Source of the DNA: Burkholderia pyrrocinia
GTDB taxonomy: Bacteria > Pseudomonadota > Gammaproteobacteria > Burkholderiales > Burkholderiaceae
DNA length: 64,000 bases
Assembly (NCBI RefSeq): GCF_001028665.1
Contig: NZ_CP011503.1
Span: forward strand, 806,001-870,000
Reading direction: 5' to 3'
Shown here: positions 34,144 to 46,270 of the stretch, one piece after another
Numbering within the stretch: the stretch's first letter is position 1
Layout of the letters: the number at the start of each line of letters is the position of its first letter
Position numbers and translations under genes: made by a program
The notes under the pieces: model-generated
The model's database searches: none
What the model saw: the letters and a program-made list of their open reading frames with translations, nothing else
What the model was told of the DNA's origin: nothing

Positions 34144-35325
34144 TCAGACGCGCTCGACCGCGAGCGCGACGCCCATCCCGCCGCCGATACACAGCGACGC
34201 CAGCCCGCGCTTCGCATCGCGCTTGGCCATCTCGTGCAGCAGCGTCACCAGGATCCGGCAACCCGACGCACCGATCGGGTGACCGATCGCGATCGCGCCG
34301 CCGTTCACGTTCACCTTCGACGTGTCCCAGCCCATTTGCTTGTGCACCGCCAGCGCCTGCGCCGCGAATGCCTCGTTGATTTCCATCAGGTCCAGGTCGC
34401 CCGGCGTCCAGCCCGCGCGCTCCAGGCACCGGCGCGAGGCCGGCACCGGGCCCATCCCCATCACGCTCGGATCCACGCCCGCGTTCGCGTACGCCTTGAT
34501 CCGCGCGAGCGGCGTCAGGCCGAGCGCCGCCGCCTTCTGCGCCGACATCACCAGCACCGCCGCCGCGCCGTCGTTCAGGCCCGACGCGTTCGCCGCCGTC
34601 ACCGAACCGTCCTTCGAGAACGCCGGCTTCAGCCCCGCCAGCGATTCCGCCGTCACGCCGTGACGCACGAATTCATCGGTCGCGAACTGCAGCGGCTCGC
34701 CCTTGCGTTGCGGAATCGACACCGGCACGATCTCGTCGTCGAAGCGCCCGGCCTTCTGCGCGGCTTCCGCCTTGTTCTGCGACAGCGCCGCGAACGCGTC
34801 CTGCTCTTCGCGCGTGATCCCGTATTCCTTCGCGACGTTCTCAGCCGTGATGCCCATGTGGTACTGGTTGTACACGTCCCACAGGCCGTCGACGATCATC
34901 GTGTCGACCAGCTTCGCGTCGCCCATCCGGAACCCGTCGCGCGAGCCCGGCAGCACGTGCGGCGACGCGCTCATGTTCTCCTGGCCGCCCGCGATCACGA
35001 TCTCCGCGTCGCCCGCGACGATCGCATTCGCCGCCAGCATCACGGCCTTCAGGCCCGAGCCGCACACCTTGTTGATCGTCATTCCCGGCACTGCCGCCGG
35101 CAGCCCGGCCTTGATCAGCGACTGCCGCGCCGGGTTCTGCCCCGAGCCGGCCGTCAGCACCTGGCCCATGATCACTTCGCTCACCTGCTCCGGCTTCACG
35201 CCGGCGCGCTCCAGCACCGCGCGGATCACCGTCGCGCCCAGCTCCGGCGCCGCAATCTTCGCAAGCGAGCCGCCGAATTTGCCGACCGCGGTCCGCGCGG
35301 CCGATACGATCACTACATCCGTCAT
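34144..35325 (-). CDS. phaA: Acetyl-CoA acetyltransferase (beta-ketothiolase)
   Basis: 393-residue biosynthetic thiolase, the standard length of PhaA, joining two acetyl-CoA to acetoacetyl-CoA. Active-site residues are intact: NKVCGSG (acylated Cys), GHPIGASG (His) and SLCIGGGMG (second Cys). [11 protein letters not shown] is also typical. ATG 35325 has AGGAA upstream; an in-frame ATG at 35340 is less likely. Downstream is phaB. The 281-base gap to the phasin gene suggests it has its own promoter. Confidence 0.95.
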   Translation of the reverse strand: MTDVVIVSAARTAVGKFGGSLAKIAAPELGATVIRAVLERAGVKPEQVSEVIMGQVLTAGSGQNPARQSLIKAGLPAAVPGMTINKVCGSGLKAVMLAANAIVAGDAEIVIAGGQENMSASPHVLPGSRDGFRMGDAKLVDTMIVDGLWDVYNQYHMGITAENVAKEYGITREEQDAFAALSQNKAEAAQKAGRFDDEIVPVSIPQRKGEPLQFATDEFVRHGVTAESLAGLKPAFSKDGSVTAANASGLNDGAAAVLVMSAQKAAALGLTPLARIKAYANAGVDPSVMGMGPVPASRRCLERAGWTPGDLDLMEINEAFAAQALAVHKQMGWDTSKVNVNGGAIAIGHPIGASGCRILVTLLHEMAKRDAKRGLASLCIGGGMGVALAVERV

Positions 35326-35574
35326 GTTCAGTTCCTGCATCGAAATCAGTTCGTCGTTCTGATGCCGGCACGCGCCGGCTGTCACTGGCGATGGCGCACG
35401 TCGGGCCATCCGGCGCGACAACGGTCGCACGCCGACGCGCCGCGAGCAGCGCCCGGTCGCACCGGCGGCACACCGGCACGGCCCGCACATGCACCGGCGC
35501 CTTGCGGCAAACCGGGGGTCGCCGTGCACCGCGCGGCACACGCGATGTACGGCGCCATCCGGCGCCGATCAATC

Positions 35575-35596
35575 GTGTCGCGCCTGCGCGCGACAC
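35575..35596 (-). terminator. Hairpin after the phasin gene
   Basis: GTGTCGCGC-ctgc-GCGCGACAC, a 9-bp perfect stem 10 bases past the phasin stop. No T-run follows, so termination is uncertain. Confidence 0.45.
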
Positions 35597-35606
35597 GCTC
35601 ACATCG

Positions 35607-36188
35607 TTACGCGGCCGATTCGCGCGCAGCCGCTGCGTCCTTGCGGCCGGCAGCCGTCTGCTTGGCGCCACGCGTGGCCGTTTCGCTGACCGCATCGAAA
35701 CCGCTCTGGGCCGCTTCGATCGCCTGACCCGTCGCTGCGCGCACGGAGTCGGCCGCAGCCGTCGCCGCGGACAGCGCCGAATTCAGCGCGGCCACCACCG
35801 GCGCCGAGCCGGCCGGCGCATGCTTCGACAGTTCGCCGAGCGCGTCCTTCAGGCGCTTGTCGTTCTGTTCGTATTGCGCCTGCGCAACCTTCGCCCATTC
35901 GGATTGCGTCGACACCGCGATGTCGAACAGATGGCGGCCGTACGACACGACCTTGCCGGCCGCTTCCTGCGGTGCGGCGACCTGCTGCGCGAAACCCGCG
36001 GCCGGATTGCTGCTGTTGAAGGCGTTCTTCAGCTTGTCTTCGTATTCCTCGAGCGCCGTCCGGGCCGCTTGCAGGTTGAGTTCGACGACAGCCTCGAAAC
36101 CTTGGATCGCCGGACGGGCGATCGCAAACCACGCGGCGATTCCGGATTGATAATCGGCGGTAAGTTTTTCGGGGGCAAATACGGACAT
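35607..36188 (-). CDS. phaP: Phasin family PHB-granule protein
   Basis: 193-residue amphipathic helical protein coating PHB granules. The phasin_2 pattern is clear: FAPEKLTADYQSGIAAWFAI near the start, then long Ala-rich helices (NLQAARTALEEYEDKLKNAF), and a Lys/Ala-rich tail (TRGAKQTAAGRKDAAAA) like those that bind DNA in PhaM or PhaF types. ATG 36188 has AGGAG 8 bases upstream. The long AT-rich, structured leader suggests regulated expression, often by PhaR in related species; no phaR gene is in the window. Confidence 0.9.
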   Translation of the reverse strand: MSVFAPEKLTADYQSGIAAWFAIARPAIQGFEAVVELNLQAARTALEEYEDKLKNAFNSSNPAAGFAQQVAAPQEAAGKVVSYGRHLFDIAVSTQSEWAKVAQAQYEQNDKRLKDALGELSKHAPAGSAPVVAALNSALSAATAAADSVRAATGQAIEAAQSGFDAVSETATRGAKQTAAGRKDAAAARESAA

Positions 36189-36253
36189 CGGGCACGCTCC
36201 TGTTGGCAATGCGAGAGACGACGTAAAGAAAAATGGAAGCCAGATCGACAGCC

Positions 36254-36335
36254 GGCCTCCTTATTGACAACCCGTCACTTATTTAAGCACGGGAAGGTGA
36301 AGGAGGCCATTCTAGATCGATTAATTGTCAATTAA
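36254..36335 (-). promoter_or_regulatory. Structured AT-rich leader/promoter of the phasin gene
   Basis: A 9-base inverted repeat GGCCTCCTT/AAGGAGGCC (36254-36262 and 36300-36308) encloses a smaller stem CCCGT/ACGGG (36271-36275 and 36289-36293). A perfect palindrome TTAATTG-t-CAATTAA lies at 36321-36335. On the phasin strand this is 65-150 bases upstream of the start, where an operator and a leader hairpin would be expected. Their function is inferred. Confidence 0.45.
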
Positions 36336-36653
36336 ATGGCATTAATGATAGGTGTAAACCCTTATTTATCTTCGCGCGGCCGCTGGAACCTGCGCCGCGT
36401 CGACATCGCAGAGAAAGATACCGCAGCACTCTGTCCCGCAATGTCTTTTTACCTTTTTACAGCATAGCGCACCGTGACGTTGCGCAACATTTACCAATTC
36501 ATTATTCCGTTTATTAGAAAACCGGCGCCGATTGAAAATGGAGCGACCGCTTATGCAATCGTTTTTTCTGGATTGATTATGAAATCGTTTCCGGGATTAT
36601 TAATGTGGGAATCAATGATCGGATGAATTGCGGGTCGCAATGAAAATGCTGGT
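36336..36653. other. AT-rich intergenic stretch between parA and the phasin gene
   Basis: About 320 bases of unusually low GC for this chromosome, with T-runs near 36443-36460 and no credible ORF. It probably contains the phasin promoter or promoters. I see no recognisable RNA gene in it. Confidence 0.5.
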
Positions 36654-36674
36654 GCGGCCGCGTGAAGCGGCCAC
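36643..36674 (-). terminator. Terminator of parA
   Basis: On the minus strand GTGGCCGC-ttcac-GCGGCCGC forms an 8-bp stem (one G-T pair), followed shortly by TTTT. It lies 25-45 bases past the parA stop and separates parA from the phasin gene. Confidence 0.6.
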
Positions 36675-36697
36675 GGTCGGTTCCGGCGTGCGGGCGA

Positions 36698-37462
36698 TCA
36701 GCCGGCCAGTTCGCGATGCAGTGCGAGGAATTCCTGCGCGAGCTTGTGCCCGGGTTCGAGATGGATCACGGGCTTGGACTGCTGATGCGACTCGCGGATC
36801 TTCACCGACGCCGACAGCTTCGATGCGAGCACCGGCAGCCCTTCGTCGACGAGCTCGTCGACCAGCCGTTGCGGCAGGCTCGCGCGCGGCTGGAACTGGT
36901 TGATGACGATCCCTTCGACCTCGAGCGCCGCGTTGTGGTCCTGCTGGATTTCCTTCACGTTCTCGAGCAGCGTGTACAGCGCGCGGCGCGAGAAATCGTC
37001 GCAGTCGAACGGGATCAGGCATCGCTCGACCGCGATCAGCGCCGAGCGTGTATAGAAATTCAGCGCGGGCGGCGTGTCGATGTACACGGCGTCGTAGGTG
37101 TCGAGCTCGTTCAGCGCGTCGCGCAGCTTGTAGATCTTGTAGCGCGATTCGAGCTTGCCGTGCAGCGTGTCGAGGTCCGGATGCGCGGGCATCACGTCGA
37201 GCCCTTCGAACGGGGTCGGATGGATGAACGACGCGACGTCGACCGGACGGAAGTTGAAGGTGAGCGCGGTTTCGAAGAAACCGGCGACGCCCGGTTGCGC
37301 GTCGGCTGCGGCGTCGCCGAGCAGGTAGCGCGTGGAGTTCGCCTGCGCATCGAGGTCGATGACGAGCGTGCGCAGCCCTTCGCTCGCGCTGATCGCCGCC
37401 AGGTTGCAGACGATCGTCGATTTGCCCACGCCGCCCTTCTGGTTGAATACGACCCGCCGCAT
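36698..37462 (-). CDS. Orphan ParA family ATPase
   Basis: 254-residue ParA/MinD-type ATPase with the deviant Walker A KGGVGKST (residues 9-16), the DLDAQANST motif and VYIDTPPALNF as Walker B region. There is no N-terminal HTH, so it is the small ParA type. No parB and no parS-like site lie next to it, so it is unlikely to be the chromosomal partition ParA. It sits directly upstream of the phasin-phaA-phaB genes; a role in positioning PHB granules on the nucleoid is an attractive inference. Confidence 0.9.
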   Translation of the reverse strand: MRRVVFNQKGGVGKSTIVCNLAAISASEGLRTLVIDLDAQANSTRYLLGDAAADAQPGVAGFFETALTFNFRPVDVASFIHPTPFEGLDVMPAHPDLDTLHGKLESRYKIYKLRDALNELDTYDAVYIDTPPALNFYTRSALIAVERCLIPFDCDDFSRRALYTLLENVKEIQQDHNAALEVEGIVINQFQPRASLPQRLVDELVDEGLPVLASKLSASVKIRESHQQSKPVIHLEPGHKLAQEFLALHRELAG

Positions 37463-37564
37463 TGTGTCCTCCTCGATCGAAACGTCGAAAGGACCAGCTT
37501 AGCCGGTCAATAATGGCGGCTGCGTGACGCAGATCGATTTACGCGCGATTGTGCGCGGCACGCA

Positions 37565-38149
37565 TCAGGTGCGCGGCAGCGCCCCCGACACATACCGGTT
37601 GCCGGGCACGCTCCATCGCCACGGGAGATCCTTGCCGACGCGAATGCCGATGCGCGGCCCGCCCGCCAGATTCGCGGGCGGCGCCATGCCGTCGTCCACG
37701 ACCGCGAACCCTTCGCGCGCGCCGACCAGATCGACACCATCCTGGGCGCCGCCGATCCCCATCGCCTGGGTCAGCCGCGCCGGCCCCCGGCACAGGTCGC
37801 GATCGCGCGTCAGCGGCGGCCGTGCCGCACGCATCCGTTCGAGCCCGTGCAGCGGTTCCAGCGCACGGATCAGCACGCCCGTTCCCGTGCCGTCCGGGCC
37901 GCACACGCAATTGCAGCACCAGTGCATGCCGTACGTGAAATAGACGTACAGGTGCCCGGGCGGCCCGAACATCGTCGCGTTACGCGGTGTCTTGCCGCGA
38001 TAGGTATGCGCGGCCGGGTCGATCGCGCCGGCATAGGCCTCCACTTCGACGATGCGGCCGGCGCGGCCGTCGGCTGCCGCGAGGATCTTGTTGAGCAGTT
38101 GCGGTGCGACGTCGGTGGCGATGCGATCGAAGAACGCCCGCGGCAACAC
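37565..38149 (-). CDS. DNA-3-methyladenine glycosylase (AAG/MPG family)
   Basis: 194-residue base-excision enzyme of the mammalian AAG type. Characteristic blocks are IVEVEAYAGAIDPAAHTYRG (with the catalytic Glu), RNATMFGPPGHLYVYFTYGM and the C-terminal RIGIRVGKDLPWRW. It flips out alkylated purines and cleaves the glycosidic bond. The start is uncertain: GTG 38149 (VLPRAFF) fits the family N-terminus, and no in-frame ATG lies nearby. It begins 25 bases after the mug stop and is probably cotranscribed with it. Confidence 0.87.
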   Translation of the reverse strand: MLPRAFFDRIATDVAPQLLNKILAAADGRAGRIVEVEAYAGAIDPAAHTYRGKTPRNATMFGPPGHLYVYFTYGMHWCCNCVCGPDGTGTGVLIRALEPLHGLERMRAARPPLTRDRDLCRGPARLTQAMGIGGAQDGVDLVGAREGFAVVDDGMAPPANLAGGPRIGIRVGKDLPWRWSVPGNRYVSGALPRT

Positions 38150-38174
38150 GGTGCCCGGCCATGGGGATGCCGTC

Positions 38175-38726
38175 TTACCGCGCCGCACCCGGCTGCCCCT
38201 CCGGTTGACGACCGGCAACGGTCTTCGCCTGCAGATAAAGCTGACGGTACGCGTCGACCAGATCGTCGAGGCCGAACGCAAGATTTCTCCCGCTGGGATT
38301 GGGCAGCACCCAGACGCTCGCGCGCTGCATGCGCGCCGGCTGCAATCCCCACGCGACTTCGCGTTGCCCCGCAAGCGCCGAATACGCCGCCTTGCCGAGA
38401 AAGGCGACGAAGCGCGGCCCATAACGCGCTACCTTCTGCTCGAACTCCGCCGCCGCGGCGATGAATTCCGCGCGCGAAAGCTGATCGGCACTCGCGGTCG
38501 GCCGCTTCACCACCGCCGTCAGGCCGCAGCCGTACCGGAGTATGGCGCGATCGTCCTGCGGACGAATTTCCGTTGGCGTGAAACCCGCGAGATGAATCAC
38601 GCGCCAGAAGCGGTTGCCTCGCCCCGCGAAGTGATGCCCCGTCGCGGCGGCGGTCATGCCGGGGTTGATCCCGCAGAACAGCACGTCGAGATGCGCAGCG
38701 ATGAGGTCGGGGAGTTCGTCAGCCAC
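38175..38726 (-). CDS. mug: G/U mismatch-specific uracil-DNA glycosylase
   Basis: 183-residue family-2 uracil-DNA glycosylase (Mug/TDG type). The two active-site motifs are visible: VLFCGINPGMTAAATG (motif 1, Asn for water activation) and WVLPNPSGRN (motif 2). It removes U or T opposite G, such as deaminated bases. GTG start at 38726. It lies between ssb and the AAG glycosylase on the same strand, grouping two base-excision enzymes with Ssb. Confidence 0.9.
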   Translation of the reverse strand: MADELPDLIAAHLDVLFCGINPGMTAAATGHHFAGRGNRFWRVIHLAGFTPTEIRPQDDRAILRYGCGLTAVVKRPTASADQLSRAEFIAAAAEFEQKVARYGPRFVAFLGKAAYSALAGQREVAWGLQPARMQRASVWVLPNPSGRNLAFGLDDLVDAYRQLYLQAKTVAGRQPEGQPGAAR

Positions 38727-38768
38727 GGTTCGTCAGCAGTGCGAGGGACAAGGACGTAAACGAAGCAA

Positions 38769-38817
38769 GGCCCGAAGACCCGAGCCAAGCAACCGGCTTG
38801 ACTCGGACATTCGGGCC
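38769..38817 (-). terminator. Long two-stage hairpin terminator of ssb
   Basis: Outer stem GGCCCGAA/TTCGGGCC encloses an inner 11-bp stem CCGAGCCAAGC/GCTTGACTCGG with one mismatch and a 5-base loop. It starts 30 bases past the ssb stop; on the minus strand a T-rich stretch (TTGCTTCGTTT) follows, consistent with intrinsic termination. Confidence 0.7.
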
Positions 38818-38846
38818 CATCGCGATGCGGGATGCCGACTTGGCCG

Positions 38847-39401
38847 TCAGAACGGAATATCGTCGTCCATCTCGTCGAAGCCGCCGCCTGCCGGTGCACT
38901 CGGGCGGCTCTGCGCGCCGCCGCCAGCACCGCCACGCGCCGCGCCGCCGGCACGACCGCCGCCGCCACCGCCGCGTTCCGCCTGCTCGCCTCGGCCGCCA
39001 CCGCCACCACCACCGTAGCCGCCGCCGTAACCGCCCTCGTCACCGCCACCGCCGCCGCCCGCACCGCCGCGGCCGCCGAGCATCTGCATCTGGTCGGCGA
39101 CGATTTCGGTCGAGTAACGATCCTGGCCGTCCTGGCCTTGCCACTTGCGCGTGCGGATGCGGCCTTCGATATAGACCGACGAACCCTTCTTCAGGTATTC
39201 GCTGACGATTTCCGCCAGACGGCCGAAGAACGCGACGCGATGCCACTCGGTCATTTCCTTGAAATCGCCGCTTGCCTTGTCCTTGTAGCGGTCGGTCGTC
39301 GCGAGACGGATGTTCGCAACCGCGTCGCCGCTCGGCAGGTAACGGACTTCAGGATCGGCGCCGAGATTGCCGACGAGGATGACCTTGTTGACGGATGCCA
39401 T
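38847..39401 (-). CDS. ssb: Single-stranded DNA-binding protein
   Basis: 184-residue SSB. An N-terminal OB fold (about residues 1-108: [33 protein letters not shown]) is followed by a very Gly-rich linker (about residues 110-165) and the acidic tip DDDIPF that binds partner proteins. It protects ssDNA in replication and repair. ATG preceded by GGAGAA. It keeps the ssb-uvrA neighbourhood of many proteobacteria, here with an MFS gene between them. Confidence 0.97.
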   Translation of the reverse strand: MASVNKVILVGNLGADPEVRYLPSGDAVANIRLATTDRYKDKASGDFKEMTEWHRVAFFGRLAEIVSEYLKKGSSVYIEGRIRTRKWQGQDGQDRYSTEIVADQMQMLGGRGGAGGGGGGDEGGYGGGYGGGGGGGRGEQAERGGGGGGRAGGAARGGAGGGAQSRPSAPAGGGFDEMDDDIPF

Positions 39402-39503
39402 GTGTTTCTCCAGTAAATTCGATGCCGGGCCGCCCGCGCATGCGTCGGAGCGGCTCGCCGGGCAAGCCGGCGAACGCCGCCGGTGCCTGCCCGAAAATTA
39501 GGT

Positions 39504-40691
39504 TCAGGCCTTGCGCGGCGGCGCTTTCATGCTGGCCGCGATTATAAGCCACGCGGCAACGAGCCCTGAACACGCGTAGAACACGGTGTTCGCGCCCCCG
39601 TGCTTCAGCAGCCAGCCGCCCGCGATGCCGCCGAGCGCGAGCCCGATCGACTGCGTGGTGTTGTAGACGCCCGTGGCCGCGCCCTTGCGCGAACCCGGCG
39701 CGAGCTTCGACACCAGCGACGGCTGCGACGCTTCCAGGATGTTGAACCCGAGGAAGTAGATGAACAGGATCGCCGCCACAATCAGGATGGTATGCGGCGC
39801 GCTGCCCAGCAGCAATTGGCCGATCAGGATAGCCAGGATGCCGCCGAGCAGCACCGGCTTCATCTTGCCCCGTTTTTCCGCGACGATGATCGCCGGGACC
39901 ATCATCACGAACGCGAGCCCCATCACCGGCAGGTAGACCTTCCAGTGCGCGGCGACCGGCAGCCCGCCGTCGACGAGCAGGCGCGGCACGACGAGGAACA
40001 GCGCCGTCTGCGTCGCGTGCAGCACCAGCACGCCGAAGTTCAGGCGCAGCAGTTCGACGTTGTGCAGCACCTCGGCGAACGGCGCGGGCACGTGCACGGG
40101 CTTCGCCGCGTCGGGCACGATCCACACCACGACGCCGATCGCGAGGATCGACAGCACGCCGACGATCGTGAACAGCCCGCTCATCCCGACCCAGTGGAAC
40201 ACGATCGGCGCACCGACGATCGCGACCGCGAACGACACGCCGATCGAGCCGCCGACCATCGCCATCGCCTTCGTGCGGTTCTGCTCGGAAGTCAGGTCGG
40301 CGATGAACGCAAGCACCGCGGACGACACGGCGCCCATTCCCTGGATCACGCGGCCGACGATGATCCACGTGATGTCGTGCGCGAACGCGGCGACGAAGCT
40401 GCCGAGCGCGAAGATCACGAGGCCCGCGGCGATCACCGGCTTGCGGCCGAACTTGTCGGACGCCCAGCCGTAGAAAATGTAGAACAGCGACTGCGTGACG
40501 CCGTAGGCCCCGAGCGCAATGCCGACGAGCAGCACGTTGTCGCCGCCCGGGATGGTTTTCGCGTAGACCGAGAACACCGGCATGATCATGAACAGGCCGA
40601 GCATGCGCAGCGCGAAGATCGCCGCGAGCGACGTGGTCGCGCGCAACTCGGGCGCAGTCATGCGGGAAGACGTGGCGGACGGATTGGACAT
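39504..40691 (-). CDS. MFS transporter located between ssb and uvrA
   Basis: 395-residue 12-helix MFS protein (DHA1 type). [20 protein letters not shown] is the loop 2-3 motif and [20 protein letters not shown] the drug-antiporter motif C-like region; [20 protein letters not shown] lies in the second half. It lacks the extra C-terminal domain of YajR. Substrate unknown. Divergent from uvrA, with a 264-base shared upstream region, and 102 bases upstream of ssb. A hairpin (CCGCCCG-gcag-CGGGCGG, 40721-40738) lies in its leader. Confidence 0.88.
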   Translation of the reverse strand: MSNPSATSSRMTAPELRATTSLAAIFALRMLGLFMIMPVFSVYAKTIPGGDNVLLVGIALGAYGVTQSLFYIFYGWASDKFGRKPVIAAGLVIFALGSFVAAFAHDITWIIVGRVIQGMGAVSSAVLAFIADLTSEQNRTKAMAMVGGSIGVSFAVAIVGAPIVFHWVGMSGLFTIVGVLSILAIGVVVWIVPDAAKPVHVPAPFAEVLHNVELLRLNFGVLVLHATQTALFLVVPRLLVDGGLPVAAHWKVYLPVMGLAFVMMVPAIIVAEKRGKMKPVLLGGILAILIGQLLLGSAPHTILIVAAILFIYFLGFNILEASQPSLVSKLAPGSRKGAATGVYNTTQSIGLALGGIAGGWLLKHGGANTVFYACSGLVAAWLIIAASMKAPPRKA

Positions 40692-40955
40692 CGGGAATGA
40701 ATTTCGAATGATCGGAATGTCCGCCCGGCAGCGGGCGGCGGAAGATCAGGACCGGCGGCCCGGCAGGCCTGGCAGGCGACGCGTCGGGGCAGGATTCGGC
40801 AGCCTGCAGGCCACCCGGAACCGCGCGGCGCGACCGCTTTCCCCGGCGCAGGCGCCGTCTTGCTGCCACCTGCTGTAAAGGCTGGGGACCCCAAACGACG
40901 GTCTCGAAAAGCCGTTATAGTAGCAGGTTTGGTTCCCTCCATTTTCGCCAGGTTC

Positions 40956-43841
<2,886 letters not shown>

Positions 43842-43984
43842 CGCCCGCCGCGCTTGCGCTACCCTTCCCGCGCGCGGCCGCCCGGCCGCGCGCGACCGTT
43901 GGCGGTACGCCGCCCGCCCCCTCGTTTTCCCTTCTGCGTTTACACCACGCGCCAAACGGCCCGATTGCGGACCATAATGGCGGC

Positions 43985-44002
43985 TATACTTTACGGTCGT
44001 AA
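43985..44002 (+). promoter_or_regulatory. Possible promoter and palindrome upstream of the AI-2E transporter gene
   Basis: A -10-like TATACT (43985-43990) is followed at once by TTACG-gt-CGTAA (43991-44002), a perfect palindrome over the expected start of transcription. No good -35 at normal spacing. Confidence 0.35.
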
Positions 44003-44094
44003 GGTTCGCCGTCCGCACCAATCCGGTGCGCCCCGGGCGGGCACGGCTCTGTCGCTCATTGCGCGGCATGACACACGAACGACAGGAATCCACG

Positions 44095-45180
44095 ATGGAG
44101 AAGCAACCAGACTCGTCGCGCGATGCGCAGAACCGCGAGCCGCACCTGCGCAGCGTGCGGCTGACGAGCGACTTCAGCCTGCCGAAGCTGTCGGCACTCG
44201 AGATCGGCAGCTATCTCTTCACGATCGTCATGATGTGGCTCGTCCTCGAGCTCAAGCTGCTCGGCGGGCTGCTGGCCGGCCTGCTCGTCTACCAGCTGAT
44301 CCACACGATCGCACCCGTGATCGAACGCCACACGACGAGCATGCGCGCGCGCTGGGTCGCCGTCGTGCTGCTGGCGATCGCGATCGTCGGCGCGCTCACG
44401 GGCCTGACGATCGGCATCATCGAGCATTTCGAGCGCACGGTGCCGAACCTGCAGAGCCTGCTCGACCAGCTGATGCAGATCGTCGAGCAAACCCGCGCAC
44501 GCACGCCGGCCTGGATCGCGAACCTGCTGCCCGTCGACGTCGAGCAGATGAAGACGAAGGCGGCCGTGCTGATGCACGCGCATATGGAAGAGCTCCAGCA
44601 GAGCGGCAAGAGCGTCGCGCGCGGCTTCGGCCACGTGCTGTTCGGGATGATCATCGGCGCGATGATCGCGATCGGCGTCGAGCACGGCAAGGTGCGCCGG
44701 CCGCTGTCGACCGCGCTCGTCACGCGCGTATCGCGCTTCTCCGATGCGTTCCGCCGGATCGTGTTCGCGCAGATCAAGATCTCGGCGATCAACGCCACGT
44801 TTACGGGCATCTACCTGCTCGTCGCGCTGCCGATGTTCCACGAGCGGCTGCCGCTGTCGAAAACGCTCGTGCTCGTCACGTTCATCGTCGGCCTGCTGCC
44901 GGTGATCGGCAACCTGATCTCCAACACGCTGATCGTCGCCGTGTCGCTGTCGGTCAGCATGGGCACCGCGATCGCGTCGCTCGCGTTCCTCGTGATCATC
45001 CACAAGCTCGAATACTTCCTGAACGCGAAGATCATCGGCGGCCAGATCGAGTCGCGCGCGTGGGAGCTGCTGCTCGCGATGCTGGTGATGGAGGCCGCGT
45101 TCGGGCTGCCGGGCGTGATCGCCGCGCCGATCTTCTATGCGTACCTGAAACGCGAGCTGTACCTGCTGCGGCTGATCTGA
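44095..45180 (+). CDS. AI-2E family transporter (UPF0118)
   Basis: 361-residue membrane protein of the AI-2 exporter superfamily with about seven or eight helices. The N-terminal pair is FTIVMMWLVLELKLLGGLLAGLLVY, split by a short loop; a periplasmic segment (about residues 115-185) follows, then the conserved C-terminal part with GLLPVIGNLISNTLIV, HKLEYFLNAKIIGGQIESRAW and FGLPGVIAAPIFYAYLK. Members range from autoinducer exporters to sodium/proton antiporters, so function is open. ATG 44095 has AGGAA 7 bases upstream; 44068 and 44026 are alternatives. Confidence 0.87.
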   Translation: MEKQPDSSRDAQNREPHLRSVRLTSDFSLPKLSALEIGSYLFTIVMMWLVLELKLLGGLLAGLLVYQLIHTIAPVIERHTTSMRARWVAVVLLAIAIVGALTGLTIGIIEHFERTVPNLQSLLDQLMQIVEQTRARTPAWIANLLPVDVEQMKTKAAVLMHAHMEELQQSGKSVARGFGHVLFGMIIGAMIAIGVEHGKVRRPLSTALVTRVSRFSDAFRRIVFAQIKISAINATFTGIYLLVALPMFHERLPLSKTLVLVTFIVGLLPVIGNLISNTLIVAVSLSVSMGTAIASLAFLVIIHKLEYFLNAKIIGGQIESRAWELLLAMLVMEAAFGLPGVIAAPIFYAYLKRELYLLRLI

Positions 45181-45201
45181 AACCCGCGTATCAGGCGTAA
45201 T

Positions 45202-45236
45202 AAACGCCGCGCCCCGTAAAGGGCGCGGCGTTTTTG
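45202..45236 (+). terminator. Strong terminator after the AI-2E transporter gene
   Basis: AAACGCCGCGCCC/GGGCGCGGCGTTT, a 13-bp stem with loop cgtaaa, followed by TTTTTG. It begins 22 bases after the stop codon. The A-run on the other side lets it also act on purU transcripts from the opposite strand. Confidence 0.9.
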
Positions 45237-45241
45237 TTTGT

Positions 45242-45285
45242 GGGGGCCGGCCATCCGGGGGCCGGCCATCCGGGGCCGGCGATCC
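45242..45285. repeat. Short GC-rich tandem repeat
   Basis: A 15-base unit GGGGGCCGGCCATCC occurs twice in direct contact (45242-45256 and 45257-45271), followed by a third diverged 14-base copy (45272-45285). It lies in the gap between two convergent genes. Confidence 0.8.
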
Positions 45286-45311
45286 TTGGGCCGATGGCCG
45301 GCCGACGCGAA

Positions 45312-46196
45312 TCAGCGGAACACGACCGTCTTCGTCCCGTTCAGCACGATCCGGTGCTCGACGTGCCACTTCACCGCGCGCGCGAGCGTCACGCACTCGA
45401 CGTCGCGGCCGATCGCGGTCAACTGGTCGGGCGTCATGCTGTGGTCGACGCGCTCGACTTCCTGCTCGATGATCGGACCTTCGTCGAGATCGGTCGTCAC
45501 GTAGTGCGCGGTCGCGCCGATCAGCTTCACGCCACGGTCGAACGCCTGGTAGTACGGCTTCGCGCCCTTGAAGCTCGGCAGGAACGAATGGTGGATGTTG
45601 ATTGCGCGCCCGGCGAGCTGCTGGCACATGTTCGGCGACAGGATCTGCATGTAGCGCGCGAGCACGACGAGATCGGCCCGGTGCTCGTCGATCACTTCCA
45701 GCACGCGCGCTTCCTGCGCGGCCTTCGCGGCATCGGACGAACCGCCGATCAGCGGGAAGTGATGGAACGGGATGTTGTAGCTCGCGGCGAGCTGGTAGAA
45801 CTCCTTGTGGTTCGACACGATCGCCGGGATCTCGATCGGCAACTGGCCGGTGCGATAGCGGAACAGCAGGTCGTTCAGGCAGTGGCCGATCTTCGACACC
45901 ATGATCACGACGCGCGGCTTCACGGCCGCATCGTGCAATTCCCAGCGCATCGAGAACTGCTCGGCGAGCGGCGCGAATTCCTTGCGAAGCGTGTCGAGCG
46001 CCGACGCGACATCCGTGCCGTCGCCGTCCTGCTCGAAGTGCACGCGCATGAAGAATTCGCTGGTGCGGCTGTCGCCGAACTGCGCCGAATCGAGGATGTT
46101 GTTGCTGCGCTCGAACAGGAAGCCCGAGACTGCGTGGACGATGCCGTGCCGGTCGGGGCACGACAGTTTCAAGATAAAGCTGTGATCGGTCGACAT
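45312..46196 (-). CDS. purU: Formyltetrahydrofolate deformylase
   Basis: 294-residue enzyme hydrolysing 10-formyl-THF to THF and formate, balancing one-carbon pools for purine synthesis. An N-terminal ACT domain (about residues 5-85: LKLSCPDRHGIVHAVSGFL) precedes a formyltransferase-like domain with INIHHSFLPSFKGAKPY and GATAHYVTTDLDEGPII, carrying the catalytic Asn-His-Asp set. ATG 46196 with GGGAG upstream. It follows the Nudix gene by 74 bases on the same strand and ends toward the terminator at 45202-45236. Confidence 0.94.
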   Translation of the reverse strand: MSTDHSFILKLSCPDRHGIVHAVSGFLFERSNNILDSAQFGDSRTSEFFMRVHFEQDGDGTDVASALDTLRKEFAPLAEQFSMRWELHDAAVKPRVVIMVSKIGHCLNDLLFRYRTGQLPIEIPAIVSNHKEFYQLAASYNIPFHHFPLIGGSSDAAKAAQEARVLEVIDEHRADLVVLARYMQILSPNMCQQLAGRAINIHHSFLPSFKGAKPYYQAFDRGVKLIGATAHYVTTDLDEGPIIEQEVERVDHSMTPDQLTAIGRDVECVTLARAVKWHVEHRIVLNGTKTVVFR

Positions 46197-46270
46197 GACC
46201 GCGACTCCCTTTGTTTCCGTATTCGTCAAATTGCCCGTTCGCGCCGCCGGACTGCGCGTCGCGGCGCGCG

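Noticed and set aside
35599..36270. 223-codon minus-strand frame starting at TTG in the phasin leader
   Set aside because: Overlaps the phasin gene in another frame, weak start, no domain; the AAGGAGG near it belongs to a hairpin.
40860..40955. Possible SOS box upstream of uvrA
   Set aside because: I looked for a CTG-N10-CAG-like palindrome and found none convincing.
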